The translations under genes were made by a program, and so were the position numbers. A DNA stretch of 64,000 nt. It comes from Acanthaster planci. Taxonomy: Eukaryota; Echinodermata; Asteroidea; Valvatida; Acanthasteridae. Below the pieces are notes generated by a model, which saw nothing but the letters and a program-made list of their open reading frames with translations, did no database searches and was not told the origin of the DNA. The stretch is taken from NCBI RefSeq assembly GCF_001949145.1, contig NW_019091546.1, forward strand, positions 167,708-231,707, in the 5' to 3' direction. Positions 45,915 to 58,000 of this stretch are shown here, piece after piece (the first letter of the stretch is position 1; every line of letters begins with the position of its first letter).

Positions 45915-46921
45915 CTAGGCTCATATCAGCGGTACCATTTCCTAGAATAAAAGTTGCCGAGGCGGAAACTGGACGAGCTGAAGGGCTCCTTGTACCCAGG
46001 CCACGGTAAACATTCTGTACGTGTTACAGACTACAGAGTGAAACCTCTGTGTCACACTGCATTGTGTTGAAGGTTGAGCAATGCAATCTCATCACCCATC
46101 GCCCGAAGCCATGATTGATTAAAAAAAAAATTAAGTTCTCGAATTTTTTATCGAGTATAAAGGTCGAGTGCCGAGTATCTAACATGTATAAGGGTTGGAT
46201 ACACCCAAAATCCATGCACAAAGAATCAAGTACGGGCCAAGTACAACAAAATTCTGAGTACTGATAACTGAGTACAGGCATTAGTACTCTGGCACACTCG
46301 AGTTGTACTTGAGTATGAGTACTCCAAAACTGATACACACGCCTCAAGAACAACTGAATTTCTATTTCCCTGGATCTTCCAATTCTTGGATTCATACAAA
46401 TTATCTTAATTCAGTGTTCCACATCTGATGGCAACTTGACCAGGGCCCTCTAAGGTTTGTTAAAACTGCACACAGGGAAGAGTGGGGCTGCAGGTGATCA
46501 AATAAAAGACGATGAACTACATGTATAGGTGCAGGCAAGGGTGTTAAATCCGTTTTGAAAAGTGGGAGGGGGGGAGGGAGACACTGCCCTGATCAGAACA
46601 AATGCGAGCACAAAGCGCTAAGCCCCAAGCAGAGCTACCTGTGGTTAAGCCAGTTAAACAAATGCTTTGGCAAGGTATTCATGTACATTTTTACTGGGGT
46701 TTTTGAAAAAAGTGGTGGGGGGGAGGGGAGAGGGAGAGGACAATGACATGTCCCCCACCCCCCACCGAATTGAATCCTATGTATGCAGGTGGGGTCAACG
46801 TGGTACACATGTATGATCTGGTGAGAACATTGTTGGAAATGGGGTGCGTTGAGCAGCTCATGTGTAGAGGACTTACATGTTTTCAACTTTAACTTGAAGT
46901 TTGTGACAATGGAAACCATGT

Positions 46922-47034
46922 CCATGCTCCCGTGTATGTGTTACAGAAGTACATGTACTGCTCCCATGTATGTGTTACAGAAGTACATGTACTGCTCCCA
47001 TGTATGTGTTACAGAAGTACATGTACTTTTTGAA
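46922..47034. repeat. 34-bp minisatellite, three units
   Basis: Unit GCTCCCATGTATGTGTTACA plus GAAGTACATGTACT, starting at 46926, 46960 and 46994 with exact 34-bp period and almost no divergence. The low divergence suggests a recent expansion. Confidence 0.85.
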
Positions 47035-48274
47035 AGTCTACACACCTGTTTTTGGATGTATACATGTAGGTTGCATACTTTTTACTACGTGTACATGTGT
47101 TTGATTGAAGCTCGACTGTTCTCATCAGAAAGTATAACGAAACAGGCCTACTTCAAATAATTAAAAGTGTGCTTTGGTTAAGGTTTTTGAGTAACAGGAC
47201 TTTTCCCACCTGTACACACGTTGTACTCATTGGTAATACGGCGTTCGTCATTTACATGTGCAAAAGTTCCACCTTCACGTACATAATTTGTAACTGTCTG
47301 CTGCATGCGCATGCACGCAGGGACCCTAAACCAAAGCAGGATCAGATATTGTAAAAGTAGGATATGAACACAAATAAAGTAACATTCCCTTCTGATACTG
47401 AAAGACGTGCATGTCTTACCATGCCTACGGGCCTACATCACAATTTTGATTCTGTATGAGGGACTCTAGCAATGTCTGGACAAACATGAGTACACACAGT
47501 CTCAGAATAGCACAGCCCTAGCATGGCCAGCTGACTAGCTAAGTGTCAGCTAGGCCAACATTGTGTATTTTGACATGTAAACCTGGGTCCACATACATGA
47601 CATAGGCCTATGCCTGCTGGGCTTTCTCATTTAAACATGTAGGTACATGAATGTGCACACAGCCTAAAACTTCAAAGACCTTCGGTCTGTCTGTAGGCCT
47701 ACAGAACCACCGCAGCACACCAATGCGCGTGTATATAATGTACCGAGCTCGCACGCAGTGCACGTTGAAAGCACGAAGCGAATGTGCTGGATCAAGCGTG
47801 CCCAGCTTTTCCTTTGCCCTACCCAACCCACATTTTCATGTTTCAACACTCGATTTCCCGCAGCACGAAGCGCCAGACAGCGCCCTGCGCATGCAAAGAT
47901 CACCAACCAATTACTGAGACAGAAGGAGTGACTTGGTTTGGGATCTGAAGGGGAGGAAATACTCCTACAGCTATGACCAAGGCTGACAAATTATCCTGCA
48001 AAGGCACGCAGGCTTGCCAGCGATGGCCCGGGAATGCACGCTTATGCATTGAGCTCGCTATTTATTATCTGCGAGCTGCTATCACAAAAAGCGTCATCGC
48101 ACGGCACTCTTTGAAAACCATTCTACCCTCTCCGCGCGGTCAAATTCGCATTGAAAATCGCATTTCTGGAAACGAGAGAGATTAGTTTCTGGTTTTAGAG
48201 CTATTGCGAGCTCTGTTTGGCCCTCCTTTTCCCTGTAAATTTTATCAGAAAATAATATTCACAATCGCACTCAC

Positions 48275-48335
48275 CGCCGAGGTAGTCAGCATCCAGTGTA
48301 TAATAGCGACATTTCAATAACAAAAACCCCCATTG
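48275..48335 (-). other. bicra: Probable untranslated first exon of BICRA (5' end not determined)
   Basis: On the minus strand a consensus donor CTCGGCG|GTGAGTGCG lies at 48275/48274, directly downstream of the CCAAT-rich promoter block. The coding exon at 39020 starts with an acceptor, so a non-coding exon is needed and this is the best candidate. The transcription start is a guess. Confidence 0.45.
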
Positions 48336-48423
48336 GTCAGCGATGATGGCATACCAATATTAGCATACCGAATTAGCCAATGGGAAAAATTGGTTTAGCG
48401 GAGGCGTAAGGGTTATTTCCAAT
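48331..48423. promoter_or_regulatory. Bidirectional promoter core with five CCAAT/ATTGG boxes
   Basis: ATTGG at 48332-48336 (in ATTGGTCAGC), CCAAT at 48354-48358, CCAAT at 48377-48381 (in AGCCAATGGG), ATTGG at 48389-48393 and CCAAT at 48419-48423 (in TTCCAATCGG). Three fit the extended NF-Y consensus. The block lies between the divergent BICRA and NCAPD3 genes. Multiple CCAAT boxes are typical of TATA-less cell-cycle promoters. The sites are seen; binding is inferred. Confidence 0.6.
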
Positions 48424-48954
48424 CGGATTCGGGGTTTCACAGTCTCACCGCAGGGACCGTTGTGCGGTTTTTCACGCGTCGACTGTCAAAGGGGCGTTGT
48501 TTATAAGTTGTATTTGTTTTGGGGATTAACAAGGTTGTAGATTGCTGAATAGAAACAGTTTAATTGAGAAAACTTCCATCATTCTAACGAATGCGGTATA
48601 TGTCAGTGTAGTAACAGTTAGGTGCCGTTTTTAATAATATTAATTAAATGAAACTGAAAGTAGGTCGCTGCATTCCGCTTGAAAGGTCGAGGAGTTGATT
48701 GAAAAAAAAAGATGTTAGGCGTTACCATTTTCACCAGAAGGGGGTTAATCAATTTCTAAGTAGCGATTGGCGAAATATAATGGCTCAAAGAATAATCACT
48801 AATACGCTTTTTTAAAATTCAGTAAAATTAATCGTATTATTTTTGTTAAAGGAAACTTGTTACTTTTGTGATTATTTGCACAGACATAAAAAGTCCCGTT
48901 TTGTCGCAATGTCAACCCATTTATGAATGGATTGTTCATAAGTTGAAATAGACA

Positions 48955-48973
48955 TTTGGCGCGGCATTTTGAA
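48955..48973 (+). promoter_or_regulatory. E2F-like site and CHR-like element before NCAPD3
   Basis: TTTGGCGC (48955-48962) fits the E2F consensus. TTTGAA (48968-48973) fits the cell-cycle homology region, with GCGG between them as in tandem CDE/CHR promoters. The pair ends 30 nt before the NCAPD3 ATG, so the transcription start would lie very close. NCAPD3 as a mitotic gene makes this plausible. Confidence 0.45.
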
Positions 48974-49003
48974 TGCGTATGACAGGTGTACATTGCAAAC
49001 AAA

Positions 49004-49067
49004 ATGGCGGACCCCGTGAGCACTCTGGAAAGTCTTCAAAAATTGGGGTTTACAGTATTAAATAAGC
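49004..49067 (+). CDS. ncapd3: NCAPD3 exon 1 with start codon
   Basis: ATGGCGGACCCC context; reads MADPVSTLESLQKLGFTVLN then K, and leaves one base (C). The first two bases of exon 2 complete it as Gln, giving NKQWVDAVWEQDF. The phase fit with exon 2 and the donor GTAAGT support this start. Confidence 0.88.
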
Positions 49068-52000
49068 GTAAGTGATGAGTGTTAATGTGTTCATGGAACA
49101 CAATATAAGCCAAGCTTAATATAGGCCTGCATATGTAATAAGAACAAAACATATTTTGCGCATTAGCATTAGCCTCATCATTCACGCTCAAGAAAAAGCT
49201 TATCGACATTCTCGCAGACGCAGGTAGTGTGATGTACATCATACATGTATGTAGGTTGTTCCATCACTGATCACCGGCACCACCTGCATGCATGGCATGA
49301 CCTGAAACCTGTCCCTGATTTATTTTTGCGTTTGTACCGGCATGACTACTGTACAAGTTGGATCTGTTTTATTGTGACAAATTTGCTTGCACTATTTTAC
49401 AAGTTATTCATTGACAATGATAGAGACATGAGCGAGGGCACTGTTTATTTGGGAACTCCTTTTCTTAAATAGGAAATTGTGATTAAATTTTGTCTTTTTA
49501 CACAGGCTCGACCAGCTTTCCTATTTTCAATTTTAAAATTTTTGAAAGTTCAAGCGACGCCTGCATTTAGCTTTATTGAAATTAGGCACCAATAAGAACA
49601 AACATTTTATGGAAATGTGACTTTTAAGCTTTTCAGTCAAAATCCAGTGTGTACAAAAAAATCACACTTTGCTCTCTAATTTAGAGTACAAAACACATAT
49701 CAAAACGTCTCAATATATCCCTGCTTTAAATCAGAATTTCTTTGCCTTGCAGAGTCTGATGAAATCCAAACTTATATCAAAATGTTTCTTATGACATCCT
49801 CGACAAGATCACTTCAAAAAGAAAACAGACAAAGTAGTTGAAATTTTTGAGCTCATCTAACAGCTTATTTTCCATAATTCATGTGTAATTACTCAAGCAA
49901 ACTACTTCTCAGTATGTGTAGGCCTATATGTACATGTACCGTACATTATACTTATTTTTGCCTGGCTTCCTCCATGGTCATGATGGTTAGGAACCAGGTC
50001 CCTTAATTTTTGCCACCTGCTGTCAAATCTGATTGGTTTTCATAGCATAGGCCCAGTAGGCCTAAGTCAAGTGACAAAACAAGGGACCTGACCACTATCC
50101 GCCCCGAGCTGGAGTGCACCCCCATTGGCGAAAGAAAGATAGATGATTACAAGCAGACTCTCACATGCGTTCTGCATGTACCCAAAGACCATACATGCCG
50201 GAATAAATTAGTTACTTGTACTCAGCGTGTTCTGTGTCAAACAAGCATGTTTTTGCATGTCTCATAACACGCCTGTGCATTGAGTGCCCCCAAAAAACCC
50301 ACTTTCATTTGTTCCACTCGGAGTTGATGGTCACCCAAATGATGTTTCGTCCCAAACTAGAATTACTAGAATTTAAAGCCAGTTTTATTTCAATTACTTT
50401 GAATTCAACCATGATGGTGTGGACCCTGATTCGCCCAACTGATACTTCATCCCAAACTAGAATTACTAGAATTTATAATGCACCATTGGAAGGCTTTCAC
50501 AGTACTTCTCTGATGGTTTTTTTACCACATCTTGGCACGCAGAATGGGTTGACGCTGTCTGGGAGCAGGACTTCACTGAGAAGGGAGAGCTCCCCCCTAG
50601 CCTTGCCCAGGACATCTCTGACGGCTGGTCCTACTCCCGACTCCTGCAGCAGGCCATAGGGGCCTGCGTCCCCTGGGCACGGATCGACTTTGCCACCCTC
50701 CCCCAGGGTGAGCATGAATCGTCTGGAACCTCCAACTTGAGAGCAGGGCCATATACATTTATAGAGAGTAGTGCTGACCTAGGACATGAGAACCCAAATG
50801 GCCGTTCTGTATGCTGCCACTTTGTGCTCAATGTCCATGTGCGCTGACGCACAATTCACCATTTTGGTTCCAACAACTGAGACACTTCTGTCACAACTCT
50901 CTCGTAGGCTATAAACAGCTCTGATTTAGGGCACCATCAGTCCATTTGAAATTAATTTTCAGGTTCACTTTGCTGCCTGCCCTTATTTTCACGACTAGCT
51001 TGATTTTCTTTTGGGGGGGAAGTCTTTATTTTCCTCCAATAAAGAGGTATTTCCTAAATCAACAGGCACGATTGTTTTGACTTCGAGGACAACTTAAGAC
51101 TTGGCACTTATGATGTTTGGTGCATGCCAATAGAATCCTATAATTGTGGCTTCTGACTCCTGTGTCAGCATTATAAATCATGTGATGTGTTGTTGGTACC
51201 TAGGGCTGTGCCGAATAACCAAATTTTCGATCGATTGTCGAATATTCGAATATTACTTTTCGAGTTTAAATGTTCAAATGCAAAATTCATGAAAAATAAG
51301 GGAAAATTTTCTTTTGTTTGAAATGAGAAACATTGCGCTTTGGAGGCTTGGTTCAAGCAAATTCAGAGGAAAAGCCTCAGAAATCTTCAATGATTTCAAA
51401 AGTAAATTATTCATTAAACAATTCAAAAGGAATAGAAAATTTCGACAGGGCTATACGTTTTGTTCATCTCTTGAATCTTGATAAATCGTGGCTGGAGATA
51501 CTCCTAAATGTGAGAAGCTATGATATTGATCATAATGTACAAATGTGTGTGTTATTCTAACTAATTTTGTATATGGTTTGTTCATCAACAATCTGCTGGT
51601 TGGTACGACTGAATATTCAATCAAATTGAAGGTCAAATATTTGAATAGTGAATTATTTGAATTGACTCAGCCCTATTGGGACCATATATGAGACATCACA
51701 GCCCTCAGTCAAATGTATGAAATATAAATTTTCCTCCTTACAGATTTTGTTGTAACATTACTTTGTGGCAGGACTCAAAGTTACAAAATACAAGCTTCCA
51801 GTGAGATACATGTATGTCACAGAAAGGCTGCACAATGCTTAAGAGTCGGTTTACGTACATGTACATGTATGTGACTGTGTGGTTTTTATGCTGTACAATT
51901 TATTATGAACATGGGCTGACATATCCTTCCTTTTGCAAAAGTCTTTTTTCTATGGTCTAAATAATGCCAGGTTTTCCACAGTCGTGGAAAATCCTTGGGA

Positions 52001-55000
52001 TGAAAGTTGTCCCGGAAAATCATGGAGAATGGGGAAAAGTGCGGTAAGATGCCGTTGCATCCTGTTGTCAGAGGAAAAAAGTTCATGGGGAAAATCAGGG
52101 AAATCAAGATCATGCAGGGGTTATTTTAATGGGCTGCTGGCCGCATTTGATATGATAACGGAAAAATGATGAATTTACAGGCTATCTTTGTCAGTCTGTA
52201 GTGGCTTTTGGTAGTCTTCCAGTTCACAATACATGTACCTAAATGTCATGAAAATAGTTATGATTTAGTCCTATGAAAGTCCTGGAAAAGGGGATTGTAT
52301 ACTTTGGGACCCCCCCCAGTTTTTTTGTCATTTTAATCTTGCAAAATGAGTAAGTCCCTGCAAAGAGCAAAGACAAACTCTCTTTATTGCGCTGACCCTA
52401 TTTTTTGGAAATATCAAATTGTAAATTATGAGAAAATGTAACTTTCTTACTGATAAACTAGCCATGCAAATTTGAATCCACCATTTGTCATGTGTTAAAA
52501 CACAGTTTCCCCTCATAATTTCCCTCAAAACTCAAAACCCTGCCCTCTTTTGACAACGTCTACCTGTCTACCCTACAGTTATTGAGCATGATGTCACAGT
52601 CATCTACCATGCTGAATTCAAAAGTTAAAATGTAGCTCTCTCTTCTATTATTGGAACAGGGTCCCCAAATGTACAATCCCCCTGGAAACGTCATGGAATT
52701 TGGTTTCCAGATTTGTGTGGGAATCCTGAATGTTCAGTAACCAAGAGTAACCCCCCTCTTGATTATCCTTTTTTCCATCCCTCTAACGGTCAGGCTTTTG
52801 GAGCGTCCTCTCTGAGAATGGCCTGTCTCCTCGTGCCCTGCTGGCCCTGCTCCATCATCTCATGTGCGGTGTGGATAAGGTCCTATCTTCCGCAGCCCAG
52901 CGAGAGATCGCTGTGCTCTCTGCCAACCTCTACTTTGTCCTGAACGGAATCCCGGGTGAGTGTGCAGCCATAAACTTTGATGCGCTGAACAAGTCCGAAG
53001 CCCCAATGGATTTTGAAGTTGTACCTTTGAACTCCATGTTTTGACCGTTGCCCAGGCTTGCTTGAAATTCGGGTGTGCTTAAATGAACTTCATCATTATT
53101 GTTTAAGGCTGAAATTTGTTTAATTCTTAAATGCCACATTGTCATTGATTCTGAGTCCTTGACCATTTCTGGATCCCTTTGATAATGTCTGATATGGCGC
53201 AGTTTGTATGTTAAGAAGTAAAAATCAGATTATGCGACGACAGTGTACATGTACCGTGCAAGCAGGTGCATAAAATGTATGAACACATAAGAAACCAATA
53301 TTAATTTTGCTTTGTGACATAGAAATGTTTTTTTCACACCAGGTTTTAGCCTTACACCAATGTTTGCACCGGTGAGCGGGAAGTCCTGCATTCTAATCCC
53401 ACTTGAGTAGATGTGTGCTTTGTTTATGAATCTCGAGCCAAACTCAGAATATAGTGCCAATATACATATATATGTATACAGTTCTGTGAGGGTGCAACCT
53501 GGTATGAAAATAACATCAGACATTCTAAACTTGATTTGTAAATGTTTGCGTGATCTCGTCAGGGAGTGGTGCATACAAGATATTCCATCTGCTGGTATTT
53601 CAAGAGGCAGTGGATCTCCTCAAACAGTGGCCTGACCCAGGTGAGTATGAGAACCCAATTCAGAACAATTACTGATTCCATCTTTTTGTGCAGTGTGAAA
53701 AAAGCCTTTTGTCCTCACTGTCGGATTTTTTCTATCTAGCTGGCATCACACTTTCCTGTTTGCTGTGGAGTATTGTGCTAGTTGGATAGGGTACATGTCA
53801 CAAACCTCATGCAATCTGACCAATCAAAAACCCTGTTCTTGCAGTCCGCAAAGGACTGTGAGTGTTTCCATGACACAAGGTGCTTTTCTCAAATATTGGA
53901 GCATACCGAACAAAACCCCCGACTGAAAAGTTCTGTTTGCAAAAATTTGATTGGCTGTGCAAAGAAAACAATAAAAGACATCATCTATACATGTACATTC
54001 CAAAACATGTTTGTCCCGATGCGATAAATTCATAGTTGCCAACTTGAGATATATAATGTTGAAGTTGGACAAACATTTTTGTATTTTGGCGATGACTACC
54101 AAAACACAGTGAGTAAGGGCATGGGAAAGGTCACTATGCCCATATAGAGAAATTCTCTTGACTGATGATTTCACCCTCTGTAACTCCAGTGCAGAAAGGA
54201 GTACTGTAAACCATGACTGTAAGTGTTGGAGGAAATTATTGTAATGATTTGCTAAATTCGGATTGAGTTTTGCTTTGTCGCATTCCGATGAAATGAGTAT
54301 CAATGTCCACCCAGCAAATGGGAAACGAAAGAGAAATGCCTCTGGTGCGTGGTCCAGCCAGGCCTCCCAGGGCCGCCGTCCCACCAAGACGAGACGCGTG
54401 GATGAGAGAAATGAAGATGGTAGCGCCGAGAGGATAACGCCGCTTGACAGCGACGACGATGATGAAGACAATGACGAGATCACCATCCTGACTCCCCAAG
54501 AAATCGGCCGAATCAAGTTGGCAGTGCTGGGGGCATTGCGGGTGAGTTTACTAGTTTGGAAGGAGTTCCGTATTCGGCCAGCACGTGCTTGTACTCATCA
54601 CCAGATTGGGAAAAACTGAACTAGTCTGAGGGAAGTTACTCTTCGGACATAATTTTTAAACTGCGCCATATTCATGAAATTCTAGATCTTTGGTGAGCAG
54701 TTATGGAACTCTTGCCACCAGTTTATTATCCCAGCCGTCATGGTCTGTAGCAATAGTCACTCTGAATTTTCTTTCTTGTTGTAACAAAAGTTGCCTTTTA
54801 TTTGAGTGTAGGTAGTGTTTTATTTACGTGTAGGATTGTTTTGGTATATTGTGAATATTGTAGTTGTAGTGATATTTTTTTTTCAAGATAACGTTGGGGG
54901 GAAGAATGAGCTGTAGAATTTGAGATCCGTTGTTGGGAAAGCTCTTAATGGACGGGTCATTCAAGAAATTAGGGGTCCATTTCTTTTTGTGTCCTTGTTA

Positions 55001-58000
55001 CATCTGACATACGATTTCGTAAGTTTAGAACACATTTTCTAATTTCCAAGAGTGATGAATTTATCGAAATTTCCTGCCAATCAAATAATTATAGTCTAAA
55101 ATCAATTCCGGTGATATTTCCATGTCAAATAGCAAAGGTCAGATTTTGTATTACTTTTATCAACATGACGTTTCAATTCCACGTTCCCACGCAGGATTTT
55201 GTCCACCTCCTGCGAAATTCCACCCTGAAAGATGCTGAGCAGTCTACCCAGCATGCAATGCAGGTGCTGTCAGACTTGACCCGGATCACAGGAGACCAGA
55301 GCGAAATCGAAGAATTCGATTCCACAGCGTAAGTTTTTTGTGTAAGCTGTTAGGAGAGCCCAAGATGCCAGTCACATGGCTGTGGCCAGTGAAAGCACAG
55401 AGGTCAGTGGGAAGTAGCTGTAGTCACCAGGCAGCGGCTTCCACAGACTTGTGTTACTTGGAGACACAGCCACGTAATTAGGACACGGTTAACCACTACC
55501 AGCCGGGGACTCCGAAATCGGAGCCGTATGGTTTATATGTGTGGCCGGGGTCTCCGAACTCGGACAAAGGAAACATGGCCCTGTAACAAAAGACCGTTCT
55601 CTGAACAAAAGACCAGGCTGCTGGGCATTACCGGAACTTTTCACTCTCAAAAGTGGTGATAATCCAGCNNNNNNNNNNNNNNNNNNNNNNNNNNNNNNNN
55701 NNNNNNNNNNNNNNNNNNNNNNNNNNNNNNNNNNNNNNNNNNNNNNNNNNNNNNNNNNNNNNNNNNNNNNNNNNNNNNNNNNNNNNNNNNNNNNNNNNNN
55801 NNNNNNNNNNNNNNNNNNNNNNNNNNNNNNNNNNNNNNNNNNNNNNNNNNNNNNNNNNNNNNNNNNNNNNNNNNNNNNNNNNNNNNNNNNNNNNNNNNNN
55901 NNNNNNNNNNTTAAACCCTAAAGGAGGCGGTGATGGAAGCCGTCCCCTTTCGATATTTTCTCCACTGTCATCACAATACATTTTTATTTGCACTGTGTCT
56001 TCTGGAATGCTTTGTGGTCGCTTTGACACCATTTTTGTGGAAATTGCACGTAGCAATCACTCAAAATGTCCACTTCTCTGGGCCAGGCAAGCCAAAAATG
56101 TGTACTTGACCTGTGGGATGTACTCAATGCATGTGTGATTCTGTGAACTTGAACGATCCTCGGAGAAAACCATACATTGGATACACAACGCATCAAATTG
56201 TTAATAATGATGCCCTTCTGACGAGTTCATTGTTTGTTGACGAGATCTACCCTTCACACATTGCGCAGGCTAGAATTTGGAAAATCAGTCGTTTGTGTCG
56301 ATTGGTTGATCTTGTGAGAAGCACGCAAGTTTGTCTGGCCACACAAACACGTGTCAAAAGGTACACCCATACCTGTTTTTATGAACAAATGTGGACATTT
56401 CTTTATTCTCCTGTGGCTAAGGAAACTTGAGGAAAATGCTCCTTTTTTTCCAACTATTATAACTCCTTCAAGCTTGATTTTTGATGATGATTTCCTGGAC
56501 TGTTCCTCTTCATTTCCCAACAGATAACCTTGACCCCAAAATGTCTCTGAAACCGTTTTTCAGAGAGGGGAAAACATTGTGTGGAAACACGTACATGTAC
56601 CCTACATTATGGGGACTTCTTTTGTGCAGAGGTCCTCACTTCATATATGCCATGCCTGCACACAGATCATAAGGGAATCGCTCTTTGACTTTTCCACCGT
56701 TCACAGATCCCCAAGCTCAGTCACATCTGTGACCCTCGTTGCATATCTTGGTCTAGGTGCTCTCTGCTCAACCTCCCATGGCAGTGTGACCGACATGTTC
56801 ACATTGGTAAGACAACACCTGATTACATAATACTTTTCTTTTAGTAACATCAGATGTTCTTGAAAACGGAAGCTCCCAGGTGATGGGAATATCTCCTGAG
56901 ATCAAATCTTTATCTTCTAAATTTTGAAAGGTATTGAAACACCTGATGCCCAACTTCTTGATGCTGATTGGTGAGAATGAGTCAGTAGCCATGGCAACCA
57001 TCCCCAGGACAACGCAGGTTATCAAGGATAATGCTATTGCATTCATTCGGTAAGCACAAACGGCAACATGTCCCAACATATCATGTAAAGCAAGATATGG
57101 GACTGAGAGCACCCTTCCCCTCCACCTTTGTGTTGGTCATTGGATGATCGGAATCTCAGGAATTCTTTACAGACATGGGGGACGGATGTAACTATGTGAA
57201 GTTTGCGGTGACACCATGTAAACAAATTCAAATTCTCTCTTGAGTGTGTGTGGTTCTGAAAAGAACCGGGGTTCACTCGACGTTTCGAACAGTGTGCTCT
57301 GTTCGTCTTCAGGAGAAAGAGTGCCAAACTCTGGAGTGTGTGGGGCTTAAGTACCGGTGGAGAGGATTCAGTGCAGTGGAAACTCGTTGATGCGGAACAG
57401 CTTGGCTGGTGGTTGGATCCTAATCTTGGGGACGGATGTGTTAGGAATAGCCCACAGTGTGTATAGGGAATGGATATGTAAGGGGATTACCCCTCCGTCC
57501 CATATCTTGCTATCTGCCATCCCTCACTGCACACCACAATATGAAATGAGACCGAGGGGTACCCCCCCAACATGTCCAATCCCTATACACATTCCAGACT
57601 ATTGTTACTGAACGCATCCCCCCAAGATGTCTGAAAGGAATTCCCCAGATTCCTGCGAGACAATGACCAACACAAAGCAGGGGGGGTTCTCTCCGTCTCA
57701 TACCTTGCTGCATATGTACCACAAACCCTCCATTGTATTGCATCGTCTCTCCCCCAATTTTCCATTTGAAAGCCCAGCCTTTGGCTACTACCGTACCTTT
57801 GTCCCTGCAGAAAATCACTCTCCATTAACCCTAACCCTCCTCAATCCTTCACCTGTTGGAGGACTGAGGAGTGTTCGGGTTAATAAGCTGTAACAACTGT
57901 TAATGATAGCAAGCACATGAAAAATACCTGTTTAACCCCTTCGATACGGAGGACTGCTACTACCGCACCTTTGTGTGAGGATTAGTGCATACCACACATA

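Larger units (their letters stand above)
39021..48274 (-). other. BICRA intron 1 (5' UTR intron), repeat-rich
   Basis: A roughly 9.25-kb intron if the donor at 48274 is the partner of the acceptor at 39021. No host exon is seen. It contains a GGAGGATT-rich patch with a hairpin (40367-40398; repeats to about 40730), a Tc1-like element (41623-43332) and ACATGTAC-dense DNA (43930-44280). It also holds two short tandem repeats (44929-44991, 46922-47034) and a 781-bp TIR element (45134-45914). Confidence 0.6.

Noticed and set aside
46849-47160. 103-codon Cys/Thr/Tyr-rich frame
   Set aside because: Product of reading the 34-bp repeats and ACATGTAC words; repetitive and without homology.
49004-49067. 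Possible independent upstream mini-ORF
   Set aside because: The donor and phase join it exactly to the QWVDAVWEQDF exon, so it is NCAPD3 exon 1.
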